A stretch of 32,362 nt of DNA from an uncultured Alteromonadaceae bacterium. Its GTDB lineage: Bacteria; Pseudomonadota; Gammaproteobacteria; Enterobacterales; Alteromonadaceae. A program made the position numbers and the translations under genes. The notes under the pieces are model-generated. The model worked only from the letters and a program-made list of their open reading frames with translations. It did no database searches and was not told the DNA's origin. Below, in pieces: positions 23,454 to 32,208 of this stretch. The number at the start of each line of letters is the position of its first letter. Position 1 is the stretch's first letter. The DNA lies in NCBI GenBank assembly GCA_938085045.1, contig CALKGI010000159.1, positions 1 through 32,362 of the forward strand, written 5' to 3'.

Positions 23454-24161
23454 TATGCCCATGGGCGTGACGAATTCTTGCTATTCAATGTCGTTTCTTA
23501 TGCATAGCTCATAAGTCTGCGATGCATTTTTTGTACACTATTTAGTCAAACAACTAATTTTTACCTAATTGATTAATTGTTTTAAATAAAAATATGACAC
23601 TAATCTGGTTGTTTTTTAAAGCTTTATCGCTTTTTTGTTGTTTGATTTGTTCCCCTGTTGATAATCGTTGTCAACGCCACAATGTGCATCAAACTCCGTA
23701 GGGACAATCACAGCTAAAAATTTATCCAACCCAATATAAGATTCAACACCACTTTGGCTGCGATCAGTTTTTCGACATCGACTAACCGCAAATGAATTTG
23801 CACCAAACCTTTACAATAAGCCTTTTGGCAAATAGGTTGTTGTGCCTTCTACGATACAAAAACGACACGAATTTACCGCCTTTTTTGGCGGAATTCATTA
23901 AAATAGCCCCTCAAAAACACCCATTGACCACTAACCCAAATTACCCAAAACACTATTCGATTCACAAAAAAATAAACGCGTCAACTGTGGCTGTTTTATG
24001 AACGCGGTGGGGTTATTGCAATTGTTTTTTTGTGATGATTTAATGCCGCCAAATCATTTTACACCACCAAAAGTCTCAAAAAACGTTTATTTGGACGCGG
24101 CATCATTACGTGTCGAATTCGTTGATTGGGCGTATTAACAACAAAAATAAAGAGAACTAAA
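23454..24161. other. 708-bp AT-rich gap before the MACPF gene
   Basis: No convincing gene is seen. An open frame at 23792-24001 lacks a ribosome binding site and family resemblance. ccgcc-tttttt-ggcgg at 23878-23893 is a short hairpin, and a palindrome gcccatgggc lies just after the kinase stop. The long upstream region suggests complex control of the secreted pore-forming-like gene, but I see no recognisable operator. Confidence 0.4.
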
Positions 24162-26279
24162 ATGAACAAAATAAAACTGTCGTTGCTGACATCAGCGATA
24201 TTAGCCTGTGGTTACGCCAATGCTAGTGATCAGGCGCCTCAAACCCCAATCAAAGCAAAAGCCGTTCAACAAGCCGAAGAATCGTACTATGAAGATAGTG
24301 ATGATTTTGATATTACCGACGCTCAATCGAGTGTTGGCTGGGGTTGGAGTAAAAACGCCGCTAACAACCCATTAGGATTACTGACCTCAGACAGCGAATC
24401 TTCAATCACTGTGATTGACGACCCCGAAACGGATATAGAGCCGCCAGTGACATTAACAGCAGCTGATCACATCACCTATTCGCCCTTTACGGCTTTGGGC
24501 AATGTCGATGTTAAATGGGCAACCATTAGCAGCAGCTCAAGCATCACTTATACTTTGCAACAACAAAAAGACAATGCTAGCTGGACTACAGTTTACACGG
24601 GCGGCGCAACCAGCAAGGCATTTTCAAGCTTAACCGATGGCGCTTATAAATACCGCGTTAAAGGCTGTACAAGCACGGCTTGTAGCCCGTATAAAGAATA
24701 TGTGCATATGCAGGTAACAACCGCTAACAGCAACTTAATTGCCAATGCAATGACCACCAAAGGTGAAGACGCCGACCAAAAGGCGCAATTAGTAAGCGAC
24801 TTCACAGTGCCTAAGCTAGGTTATGCTTATGATATGGTAAGAGGCGAGCCTAAGAGCTCACATTGCTGGGATGTCACCACCGACAGCCAAATAGTGGGTA
24901 GTACAACAACAGCAATCGCTAAAGAATTATCGTACACCATTGCAAACAGTTCAGAAGAATTGGCCACACAACTTGAGCTTAATGCCAGTGTTGACTTGTC
25001 GGCAGAATATGGTGGTTATTCAGCTGAATATCAGTATACCAAGCAGTTATTCTCTAAAACACGTAGCGCCAAAAACACCAGTGTGATTGTCGCCAAGCTT
25101 AAAGATACCCGCGAGCAAGTGGTTGCCAAGAGTGAACCTACATTAAGCCTGTCGACTTTTGCATTAAACCAGTTAAGCACCAACAAAAGTAACTTTCGCA
25201 ACGACTGTGGCGACAAATATGTCGACCGCGTCACTATGGGTCGCTTTGCTTACGTCACCATTAAAGTCAGCGCCGAGAACAAAACTCAAGAGCAAATCAC
25301 CACCACTACCAATCAATTAAAAGTTGATTTAAAACTGGCTGAGGGTTCTTACAATAACTCTACTTCAGCGGCTTTGTCTTCGGCTTACAGTGACTATAAG
25401 TTAGACATCTTTGCCACTGTCATCGGCTCTGGTGCTGAGGTAGTCACGTTAACAGACATGACCGCTTTGGTTGATTTCTTGGGTGATTTTGAAAGTAGCA
25501 CCAATGATACTTTGTATCCTGTAGGCTATAGCCAAAAGTTCTATAACATTCCTGCGGTGTACAACACCACTGACCACTTCTCTGTATTTACAGACTACCG
25601 CACTTACTCAACTGTTTTGGGTGCATGGGCCACGCTTGACCGTCAAGTTGCCGAGCGTTGCTACTACTTTGACCATAACTCGCCAGTGTTAACACAAGAC
25701 CAAGTAAGATCGTTTAACAACGCAGCAAACGCCAGCACAGGAATGATTGTAGGCAATGCTTGTGGTGTTTCAAAACGAATCATTGCAACCAACATCAGCA
25801 ACTGTGCTTCTCACCAAACATGGGCAGATTGTGTGTTGCCAGTTAGCGCGCAGTGTACAGACTTTCTTACTGGCACCCAGTGTATGGTTAACCCAAATTT
25901 ACTACCCGTTTGGAATCCAGAAGTACAAACTAGCCGACTTTGGGTTAGAGCACCGGGTGGCTGTTGGTCTGATAAAGATAAAGAAGGTAGCGTAACGACT
26001 TGTTTAGCGCCAGACAGCATTCTTGATTTCACTAAACAATGGAATGTCAGTGATTACTCAACCACCTTGCTTGATGGCTTTGGCACCACGCAAACCGATG
26101 CGCTTAGAGTGAAGAAAGTCACCCACACTCCAACTGTGCAAAATGGCGATACCCAGTGTGTTGTTTCTTATGCAAAAGCTTGGTGTGATGGTAAATTTGG
26201 CGGTGGCCCAGGTGGTTGGTATGGTTCAGACCAAACCTTGCAAGGTATTTCTCCAACCTCACAGCCATATTACTTTTAA
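24162..26279 (+). CDS. Secreted MACPF-like pore-forming protein with Fn3-like domain
   Basis: A 705-residue exported protein. A signal peptide (1-22) is followed by an acidic, low-complexity segment (35-95) and a fibronectin-III-like beta domain (about 95-188). A MACPF/CDC-like domain (about 205-470) follows. The MACPF signature region is Asp-Cys-Gly-Asp-Lys-Tyr-Val-Asp-Arg-Val-Thr-Met-Gly (348-360), preceded by a Ser/Ala/Gly-rich alternating stretch (275-292) like the membrane-inserting helices, and followed by a sheet and a second alternating region (395-415). The C-terminus (about 500-705) is Cys- and Trp-rich and may bind a receptor. The ATG at 24162 (agagaa upstream) starts the signal peptide; the longer frame from 24126 does not. 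It may attack competitors or eukaryotic cells. The MACPF call rests on motif recall, so the fold needs confirmation. Confidence 0.65.
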   Translation: MNKIKLSLLTSAILACGYANASDQAPQTPIKAKAVQQAEESYYEDSDDFDITDAQSSVGWGWSKNAANNPLGLLTSDSESSITVIDDPETDIEPPVTLTAADHITYSPFTALGNVDVKWATISSSSSITYTLQQQKDNASWTTVYTGGATSKAFSSLTDGAYKYRVKGCTSTACSPYKEYVHMQVTTANSNLIANAMTTKGEDADQKAQLVSDFTVPKLGYAYDMVRGEPKSSHCWDVTTDSQIVGSTTTAIAKELSYTIANSSEELATQLELNASVDLSAEYGGYSAEYQYTKQLFSKTRSAKNTSVIVAKLKDTREQVVAKSEPTLSLSTFALNQLSTNKSNFRNDCGDKYVDRVTMGRFAYVTIKVSAENKTQEQITTTTNQLKVDLKLAEGSYNNSTSAALSSAYSDYKLDIFATVIGSGAEVVTLTDMTALVDFLGDFESSTNDTLYPVGYSQKFYNIPAVYNTTDHFSVFTDYRTYSTVLGAWATLDRQVAERCYYFDHNSPVLTQDQVRSFNNAANASTGMIVGNACGVSKRIIATNISNCASHQTWADCVLPVSAQCTDFLTGTQCMVNPNLLPVWNPEVQTSRLWVRAPGGCWSDKDKEGSVTTCLAPDSILDFTKQWNVSDYSTTLLDGFGTTQTDALRVKKVTHTPTVQNGDTQCVVSYAKAWCDGKFGGGPGGWYGSDQTLQGISPTSQPYYF

Positions 26280-26318
26280 TTGACTGCGATTTTTGAATAA
26301 TTAAATTCAAATCTGATC

Positions 26319-26352
26319 ACAACGCATGGGTGAACCCATGCGTTGTTTTTTT
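26319..26352 (+). terminator. Strong rho-independent terminator after the MACPF-like gene
   Basis: acaacgcatggg (26319-26330) and cccatgcgttgt (26335-26346) form a perfect 12-bp stem with a tgaa loop, followed by a run of T's. The Fic gene's AGGAA begins only about 6 bases after the T-tract, so Fic must be made by read-through or from a promoter inside or before the hairpin. Confidence 0.88.
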
Positions 26353-26369
26353 GTTATAGGAATACAACC

Positions 26370-27500
26370 ATGGCGCATTTTTGTCAAAGAACCTATCAAC
26401 CCACAGGTGAAACCTTTCAGGCCTTTGTGCCAACAACCATTGGCGCAGATTTTACATTTGATGTTGCACACCTCAAAGAGTTTACCGCGCTCGACCAATT
26501 AATTTACGACAGCCAGTTCGCCGAAGATAAAGGGCTCGCAGAGTATTTTTATCGCTATAGTGCCGGCGGCACCAGTTTACGAGATGGCCGTCAAATTTCG
26601 CGTAAAAGATTGGCATTAATTGGCGCCAAAGTGCCAAAGTTAGACATTGAAGCCCGTAAATTGCTCATGCACAGCCAAGCGATGCAAGCAGTGGTTGATA
26701 TAGGGTGTTCAGCCGACAAATTTACACTCGATACCTTTAACCAAATGGGCGAGCCTATTAAAAGCGACAAAGGAAACGCAGGGCAATTTCGGCAGCGCCA
26801 AGGCTGGATTGGTGGCGAGAACCCTATAGATGCTTACTATGTTTGCCCGCCAGCAGAGTTTGTAGAAGACCTAATGGCGCAATTATGCGATTTTATTAAT
26901 AGAGACGATATTCCCGCCACTTTACAAGCCGCTGTTGCCCATATGCAAATGTCAATTATTCACCCTTTGTCTGATGGCAATGGCCGCATGGCACGGGCGT
27001 TGGTTGAAGTAATTTTACGCAGACGAAAAGTAGTGACTCAAAACAACCCACCGGTATTTTTGTATCGATTGGGTTTAGATAACAACGAATACGTTGCAGC
27101 CATTAAAGCCTTCGAACAAGAGCAATACACACCACTTTACGATTTTTGGCTTGATGCCAATCGATGGGGCGTAAAGCAACTAGATAAATTGCAGCAAATG
27201 AAAAATCAATTTATCACCCACAGCCAAACCAGCTTACGCCAAATAAAAGTGACCGATGGCAATAAAATCAAGGCGTTACTAACGATTTTGTTTAACCAGC
27301 CGATATTAACAGAGCAGCGCGTAGCCGAGTTACTTAACGTGGGTAAAGATGAGGCTTTGATGTATCTAAATACCCTAACTCAAAGCGGAGTATGTAAAAA
27401 ACACAAACTACGCGAACCTAAAGACACAGTCATTTGGGATGCACCTGAGGTTTTTGCCCTAATTGCACAGCTTGATAAACAATTGTTTGAGGCAGAGTAA
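26370..27500 (+). CDS. Fic-family protein
   Basis: A 376-residue Fic-domain protein. The active motif reads His198-Pro-Leu-Ser-Asp-Gly-Asn-Gly-Arg206, i.e. HPFx(D/E)GN(G/K)R with Leu for Phe, so AMP transfer to a protein hydroxyl is expected. The flap segment Phe-Arg-Gln-Arg-Gln-Gly-Trp-Ile-Gly-Gly lies at 140-149, and a helical winged-helix-like C-terminal region (about 300-360) is typical of the COG3177 type. I did not find a convincing inhibitory (S/T)xxxE(G/N) helix. The ATG at 26370 is set by AGGAA 7 bases upstream. It follows the MACPF-like gene across a strong terminator; targets are unknown. Confidence 0.87.
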   Translation: MAHFCQRTYQPTGETFQAFVPTTIGADFTFDVAHLKEFTALDQLIYDSQFAEDKGLAEYFYRYSAGGTSLRDGRQISRKRLALIGAKVPKLDIEARKLLMHSQAMQAVVDIGCSADKFTLDTFNQMGEPIKSDKGNAGQFRQRQGWIGGENPIDAYYVCPPAEFVEDLMAQLCDFINRDDIPATLQAAVAHMQMSIIHPLSDGNGRMARALVEVILRRRKVVTQNNPPVFLYRLGLDNNEYVAAIKAFEQEQYTPLYDFWLDANRWGVKQLDKLQQMKNQFITHSQTSLRQIKVTDGNKIKALLTILFNQPILTEQRVAELLNVGKDEALMYLNTLTQSGVCKKHKLREPKDTVIWDAPEVFALIAQLDKQLFEAE

Positions 27501-27656
27501 ACAGGTTGAAAAAATGGGCAGTGCTTGTGTTTACACAAGGTTAAGTGGAACAATTACACTGCATCACCAGTGCCTTGTATAAAGAACAGGCAACTCGCGG
27601 CATAAATCAACTCCAAAGGTAAACAGACCCTAGCACTTATCGCCACTTGTCATTAG

Positions 27657-27662
27657 TATAAT
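27657..27662 (+). promoter_or_regulatory. Possible -10 element before the coiled-coil gene
   Basis: A perfect TATAAT lies at 27657-27662, 69 bases before the ATG at 27732. There is no good -35 at the usual distance. Placement is plausible for a promoter of the coiled-coil gene. Confidence 0.35.
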
Positions 27663-27731
27663 AGCTGCACAACGAATCTCACGACTTCCTCTTTAGTGGA
27701 AATATTAACCTAGTCTGATTGGGTAGCAACT

Positions 27732-28883
27732 ATGCAAACAATTACTGAACTGGCGCCGATAATCAATATCTCGGTGTTGCTTGTGGTCTTAATCTTGGCG
27801 CTTTATGTCGTCTTTATGACCATAAAAAACAAGAAACACCTCCATTCGATAAGACGCCAGCAACTGCGAAATACCAAATTTCTGCGCCGACGGCTCAAGC
27901 GGCAGTCTGTGCAATTTGGCGAAGACCTTAAACCGATAGCGAATAGAATCGGTTTTGTCTTTGAAGTGGTAGAGCAATTGCCACACGCCATAAATGAACT
28001 CAACAGCCGTTTATCTCATTTTGAAGCGACAGTAGAAGACCTGAAGGCTCGTGTCGAAGTACAAGAAAAACCGCTTAAATTCTTGGCTAAGCTGACACAA
28101 AAACACGCAGCAACAACCCTTTTAAATAAAGAAAAAATTGACGCTATCGCTGCAAACACAGATAACATGACAACACAATTGAGTCTCAATACCGACCTGC
28201 TGACGGTAAAATTGGAAGATGTAACGACTGCCACCGACCAAATGAACAGACAAATTGACACAGTAGCAAACAACACAAATGACTTACATGACGATATTGA
28301 AAAAGTCGCCACGTACTGTGAGCAAATTACCAGTCATATTGATGACGTTTCGACCACCGCAGAAGACATACGTGACGACATAGACAAAGTCGCTGCATCT
28401 TGTGAGCAAATTAGCAGTCAACTTGATGACGTTACGAGCAACACAGATGGCTTAGATGACGATATTGACAGAGTCACAATATCTTGTGAGCAAATGAGCA
28501 ATCAACTTGATGACCTGACGACCAACACCGATGGCTTACAAAATGACATCGAAAATATCGCAACATCTTGTAATCAAATAAACACTCAACTTGATAACGT
28601 TGAGGCCAATACCCATAGCTTGCCTAACGACATTGAAAATGTCACGACAACTTGTGAGCAAATGAACACTCAACTTGATAACGTTGCGGCCAATACAACT
28701 GGCTTACATAACGATATTGAAAATGTCAGCAAGACAGCCAGTGAATTGAGCGAACGGATGACAAGTGTCGACGACAAGGCAGTGGGTATTATAGAACGAG
28801 TGGATAAAGTAGATGAAAAGTCAGCTGTTATTAGCCTTCGAATTGAAAAAATGGGAGATGTGGTTGATAGCCTGAATGCATAA
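27732..28883 (+). CDS. Membrane-anchored coiled-coil repeat protein
   Basis: A 383-residue protein. One transmembrane helix (about 11-31) is followed by a strongly basic segment (Arg-Arg-Gln-Gln-Leu-Arg ... Arg-Arg-Arg-Leu-Lys-Arg, 41-57), placing the rest in the cytoplasm. The remaining 320 residues are predicted coiled coil. Residues 181-320 consist of five 28-residue repeats (four heptads each), with a partial sixth to 348. Each repeat has the pattern Asn-Thr-x-x-Leu-x-x-Asp-Ile-Glu ... Cys-Glu-Gln-Met ... Gln-Leu-Asp-Asp-Val. Cysteines fall at 196, 224, 252, 280 and 308, exactly 28 apart. It could be a scaffold or a tether; it resembles the coiled-coil parts of chemoreceptors but has no signalling tip or sensor domain. 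The Shine-Dalgarno is weak (ggtagc). Confidence 0.75.
   Translation: MQTITELAPIINISVLLVVLILALYVVFMTIKNKKHLHSIRRQQLRNTKFLRRRLKRQSVQFGEDLKPIANRIGFVFEVVEQLPHAINELNSRLSHFEATVEDLKARVEVQEKPLKFLAKLTQKHAATTLLNKEKIDAIAANTDNMTTQLSLNTDLLTVKLEDVTTATDQMNRQIDTVANNTNDLHDDIEKVATYCEQITSHIDDVSTTAEDIRDDIDKVAASCEQISSQLDDVTSNTDGLDDDIDRVTISCEQMSNQLDDLTTNTDGLQNDIENIATSCNQINTQLDNVEANTHSLPNDIENVTTTCEQMNTQLDNVAANTTGLHNDIENVSKTASELSERMTSVDDKAVGIIERVDKVDEKSAVISLRIEKMGDVVDSLNA
28272..28775 (+). repeat. Tandem 84-bp coding repeats
   Basis: Five full 84-bp units (28272-28691) and one partial (to 28775) encode the 28-residue coiled-coil repeats. Copies 4-5 are closest to each other at both DNA and protein level, suggesting recent duplication, and copy number is likely to vary between strains. 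Confidence 0.8.
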
Positions 28884-28960
28884 AAGCGGCAAAGAACACC
28901 AAAAATGCCAGACAAAACGTGTTTTGTATCGCCAATAAACCCGCTGACTACGAAGCAAGT

Positions 28961-29851
28961 TCAACCCAATATCGTTTCTCTTATCCATTGATTTAACAAA
29001 TCGTTATGGCCTTTTTTATGCCAATAAAAATAGATTTTAAGCGGATTAATATCAAATGGCAGTTTAGATACCCTCAGACTTTGATCATCGTCTAGGTATT
29101 CAACAAAAACACGAGGCATGGTTAACACAAGGTCGCTTTCTTGAGCTTTTATAAAAGCCGCAGCTTGAATGAATGTGGGCACCCAAACCGATGTTTTACG
29201 TTGGTGCCCTAACGATTTTAATGCAATATCAACGGCGGTTTGGTTACTGTTAGACAATTGAAAAGCGATATGAGGCAAGTCTAAATAGTCTTGCAAAACC
29301 ATGGCGTTTTTTACTCGCGAATTGTCTTTATGGCTCACCATGACATAGTCACTTTGTAACCATAACTTTCGATAAAGCCCCGAGTGTTCGCTGTCAAATG
29401 CCGAAAATAAAAAGTCTATTTTTCCCTGTAGTAAATCTTCCATAGAGTATTCATGACTGCTACTAATCGACAGTTGCAAATGCTTTGCGCCGTTCACAAT
29501 GCTCATCAGCGCTTTTGACGCCACCATGATATCCATGTCGGTGCCAGCCAAACTGACTTTTTTGTCGACCGTATTAAGGTCGAGTATTGAGGGTTTCCAT
29601 ACACTTTGTATTTGCGGCATTAAATGATGCAACTCGCCTAATACTTGTTCGGCCCGGGTGGTGAGTTGATATTGCTTGGCGCACCGAACCAATAGTTCGT
29701 CGTTAAATTGCGTTCTTAATTGGGTTAATATTTTACTCATGGCTGGTTGTGTTAGGTTCATTCGAGTGGCCGCTTTACTGACATTTTTTTCGCTCAGCAA
29801 CGCATATAAAGCCGGTAACAGTGCCATTTGGTGTTTATTTAAATGAGTCAT
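28961..29851 (-). CDS. LysR-family transcriptional regulator
   Basis: A 296-residue regulator. The N-terminal winged helix has the family core Asn-Val-Ser-Lys-Ala-Ala-x-Arg-Met-Asn-Leu-Thr-Gln-Pro-Ala-Met-Ser (about 23-39), then Leu-Arg-Thr-Gln-Phe-Asn-Asp-Glu-Leu-Leu-Val-Arg. The rest is the periplasmic-binding-like effector domain. I start at the ATG at 29851 rather than an in-frame TTG two codons earlier. It is divergent from the DUF3500 gene with a 105-bp shared region, so it likely controls that gene. The effector is unknown. A palindromic acaaaac-gt-gttttgt lies beyond its stop, shared with the convergent coiled-coil gene. Confidence 0.88.
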   Translation of the reverse strand: MTHLNKHQMALLPALYALLSEKNVSKAATRMNLTQPAMSKILTQLRTQFNDELLVRCAKQYQLTTRAEQVLGELHHLMPQIQSVWKPSILDLNTVDKKVSLAGTDMDIMVASKALMSIVNGAKHLQLSISSSHEYSMEDLLQGKIDFLFSAFDSEHSGLYRKLWLQSDYVMVSHKDNSRVKNAMVLQDYLDLPHIAFQLSNSNQTAVDIALKSLGHQRKTSVWVPTFIQAAAFIKAQESDLVLTMPRVFVEYLDDDQSLRVSKLPFDINPLKIYFYWHKKGHNDLLNQWIRETILG

Positions 29852-29956
29852 TATCAATTTCTGCTATGTTAACTATGCCACTTATTCATTTTTATTATAC
29901 TCAGCGCAGCGCTATTATCTACTTCAATTACCCAGTCGATTCACAGGCATATAACG
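29852..29956. promoter_or_regulatory. LysR/DUF3500 divergent promoter region
   Basis: The region holds a perfect palindrome agcgc-a-gcgct (29903-29913) and an AT-rich tattata stretch at 29892-29899 that could be a -10 element in either direction. A LysR operator is expected here. Confidence 0.4.
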
Positions 29957-31147
29957 ATGAAAGCAAAATGGTTTATTTTAATAACAGCAGTCACTTTGGT
30001 TTTTTCAGTCCAATACCTATCGGCTGAAGATGACGGCCTACTTGAAGTCAAAAAACACTTCGCTGACCGTGAAAGGCAAGCTTTAAACCAACCTTTTAAA
30101 GGCGTTACAAGTGATGGCGAGTTACAACCCAACCTTTACAAGATTTCGGCAACCGGAGTTTCAACCCAACCTATCGTCAACGCCGCCACCGCTTTTTTAT
30201 CTTCATTAACAGCCAGCCAACGAAAAAAAACCAGCTTTGCCATCGACGATGAAGAATGGCGCAAATGGTCAAATGTAGACAACGGTATTTACGACCGCCA
30301 AGGCGTTAGCCTTAAAGAAATGTCACCAGCACAAAAACAACAGGCATTTGCATTAATGAGCGCTTCGCTCAGTGCCAAAGGCTTACAACAAAGCAAAGAC
30401 ATCATGAAAACCGACCAAACCTTAAAAGAGCTCAACAATAACAGCGTACATATGGACGAGCAGTTATATTTTTTCACAATAATGGGCAAACCATCACAAA
30501 CGCAGCCTTGGGGCTGGCAAATAGATGGCCATCATTTGGTGATTAATTATTTTGTATTGGGCAACCAAGTGGTTATGGCACCGGTATTTATGGGGGCAGA
30601 GCCAGTAGTGACCACATCTGGCAAATACCAAGGTAATGTGGTGTTGCAAGAAGAACAAGATTTGGGTCTTGCGCTAATGATGTCACTTGATAAAACCCAA
30701 AGAAAAATGGCAACAACAGGCCATAAAAAGGGCGCTAATATGCAAGTTGCTGCCAATCAAGACAACAAAGCGCTCGCCTACGAAGGCATACAAGTCGCCA
30801 CATTTAACAAAACGCAAAAAGCGGCATTAATCACCCTAATTGATGAATACATTGGCAATATGCAAGACGACCATGCCAAAGTAAAAATGAGCGAAGTAAA
30901 AAGCCACTTAGATGAAACTTGGTTTTCGTTTAAAGGGGAAGTTAAGCCAGATGGCGTTTTTTATTACCGTATTCACAGCCCAGTGCTGTTGATAGAATTT
31001 GACCATCAGGCACCAGTTGGCGTGAGTAGCCCGTCAGGCTCTAGAGCAGCAACCCGAAATCATATACACACAATAATAAGAACCCCCAATGGTAATGACT
31101 ACGGTAAAGACTTGCTGAAGCAGCACCTAGAGACACATCATCATTGA
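29957..31147 (+). CDS. DUF3500-family exported protein
   Basis: A 396-residue protein with a signal peptide (1-23). It matches the DUF3500 family by its conserved segments: Glu-Glu-Trp-Arg-Lys-Trp-Ser-Asn-Val, Arg-Gln-Gly-Val-Ser-Leu-Lys-Glu-Met-Ser, Phe-Thr-Ile-Met-Gly, and Pro-Trp-Gly-Trp-Gln-Ile-Asp-Gly-His-His-Leu with the following Asn-Tyr-Phe. A late His-rich part includes Arg-Asn-His-Ile-His and the C-terminal His-His-His. The His pairs could bind metal. The family has no established function known to me. The divergent LysR gene is the likely regulator; the AraC gene follows after 64 bases on the same strand. Confidence 0.82.
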   Translation: MKAKWFILITAVTLVFSVQYLSAEDDGLLEVKKHFADRERQALNQPFKGVTSDGELQPNLYKISATGVSTQPIVNAATAFLSSLTASQRKKTSFAIDDEEWRKWSNVDNGIYDRQGVSLKEMSPAQKQQAFALMSASLSAKGLQQSKDIMKTDQTLKELNNNSVHMDEQLYFFTIMGKPSQTQPWGWQIDGHHLVINYFVLGNQVVMAPVFMGAEPVVTTSGKYQGNVVLQEEQDLGLALMMSLDKTQRKMATTGHKKGANMQVAANQDNKALAYEGIQVATFNKTQKAALITLIDEYIGNMQDDHAKVKMSEVKSHLDETWFSFKGEVKPDGVFYYRIHSPVLLIEFDHQAPVGVSSPSGSRAATRNHIHTIIRTPNGNDYGKDLLKQHLETHHH

Positions 31148-31211
31148 TTTTCCTGATACCCTTTGAGCCGTGTTATGGTTACGGCTTTAATTGGTATTAC
31201 TAGGAAATCAT

Positions 31212-32093
31212 ATGGATGTATTAAGCCAACTTCTGTCGACTTTCAAAGTGCAAGCTGAAGTGTTTCATAATGCCCAATATTGCAATAATTGGGCGATTGA
31301 CACCTCGGGCACCCAATATATCAGTTTTCATATTGTCAGCCATGGCAACTGCGAATTAATGATTAACCCCGATACCAAACAAACCATAAAATTAGCAGCG
31401 GGAGATATCGTATTATTCCCGCATGATGACAAGCATTATTTGTGTAACGACATCAACCAAAACACCGCGACTAATATTGCCCAATCGATACCTTTTAGTG
31501 ATGGACTACGTGCCGATGGCACAGGCCTAATTTGTGGTTATTTTTCGCATAACCATCCGCAAATAACCCAGCTCACCGCCCACTTACCGGGATACATGGT
31601 TTTTCATCATGACAATACCAATGACTGTATTTTATCGTCATTAATTCAAATGCTCATTAAAGCGTCTTTGGCCAATCACAACGACTCAAATTACGTCTTA
31701 AATAAACTCTCTGAATGCATTTTATCGATGTTGTTTCGTGAGCATTTAGATGAAAGTAAAGGATTGCTAGCAGCTTTAACACACCCACAAATTAGCCTCG
31801 CGATTGAGGCGATTCATCAAAGCGCTGAAAAGAAATGGTCGGTAGATTTATTGTCGCAACAGGCAAATATGTCTCGCGCCAATTTCGCCAGCTTGTTTAA
31901 AACACTACTGGGTGTGCCGCCGATGGAATACATCACCCAGTGGCGACTATCGTTGGGTTACCGAATGTTAGCTGACGAGAAAAGTACTGTGCTGGCAACG
32001 GCCATATTTTGTGGTTACGACAATGAGTCGTCGTTTTCAAAGGCGTTTAAACGGGTGATGGGCATTTCGCCGGGTAAGTTGAGAACTAAATAA
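31212..32093 (+). CDS. AraC-family transcriptional regulator with cupin sensor
   Basis: A 293-residue regulator. The N-terminal cupin-like domain (about 1-180) includes the metal/ligand-type segments Phe-His-Ile-Val-Ser-His-Gly and Gly-Asp-Ile-Val-Leu-Phe-Pro-His-Asp-Asp. The C-terminal double helix-turn-helix (about 195-290) includes Met-Ser-Arg-Ala-Asn-Phe-Ala-Ser-Leu-Phe-Lys and the family end Gly-Tyr-Asp-Asn-Glu-Ser-Ser-Phe-Ser-Lys-Ala-Phe-Lys-Arg ... Ser-Pro-Gly. AGGAA a few bases before the ATG at 31212 decides the start over an earlier in-frame codon at 31191. It resembles the cupin_6 type often placed next to the gene it controls, which here could be the DUF3500 gene or one beyond the window. 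Confidence 0.88.
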   Translation: MDVLSQLLSTFKVQAEVFHNAQYCNNWAIDTSGTQYISFHIVSHGNCELMINPDTKQTIKLAAGDIVLFPHDDKHYLCNDINQNTATNIAQSIPFSDGLRADGTGLICGYFSHNHPQITQLTAHLPGYMVFHHDNTNDCILSSLIQMLIKASLANHNDSNYVLNKLSECILSMLFREHLDESKGLLAALTHPQISLAIEAIHQSAEKKWSVDLLSQQANMSRANFASLFKTLLGVPPMEYITQWRLSLGYRMLADEKSTVLATAIFCGYDNESSFSKAFKRVMGISPGKLRTK

Positions 32094-32106
32094 TGGGATA
32101 TAGCCT

Positions 32107-32208
32107 GGTAGGAGCTGCGTCTCGCTGCGATGAAAGATGAAATCTTTCCAAGCAATTCATGTTTATGATTGGCCTACGACCAATATCGCCGAGACGGACG
32201 CTCCTACC
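32107..32208. repeat. 102-bp palindromic dispersed element
   Basis: ggtaggagc (32107-32115) and gctcctacc (32200-32208) are perfect arms. The inner arms gtctcg/cgagac and gcgat/atcgc keep pairing, so the ends fold into a long hairpin. Inside, gaaagat-gaa-atctttc (32132-32148) is a second hairpin. Such GGTAGGAGC palindromes are a common dispersed, non-coding repeat family in proteobacteria. 32209-32362 shows nothing recognisable. Confidence 0.65.

Noticed and set aside
23792..24001. 69-aa open frame in the gap before the MACPF-like gene
   Set aside because: No start signal, no family resemblance, and its composition follows the AT-rich background.
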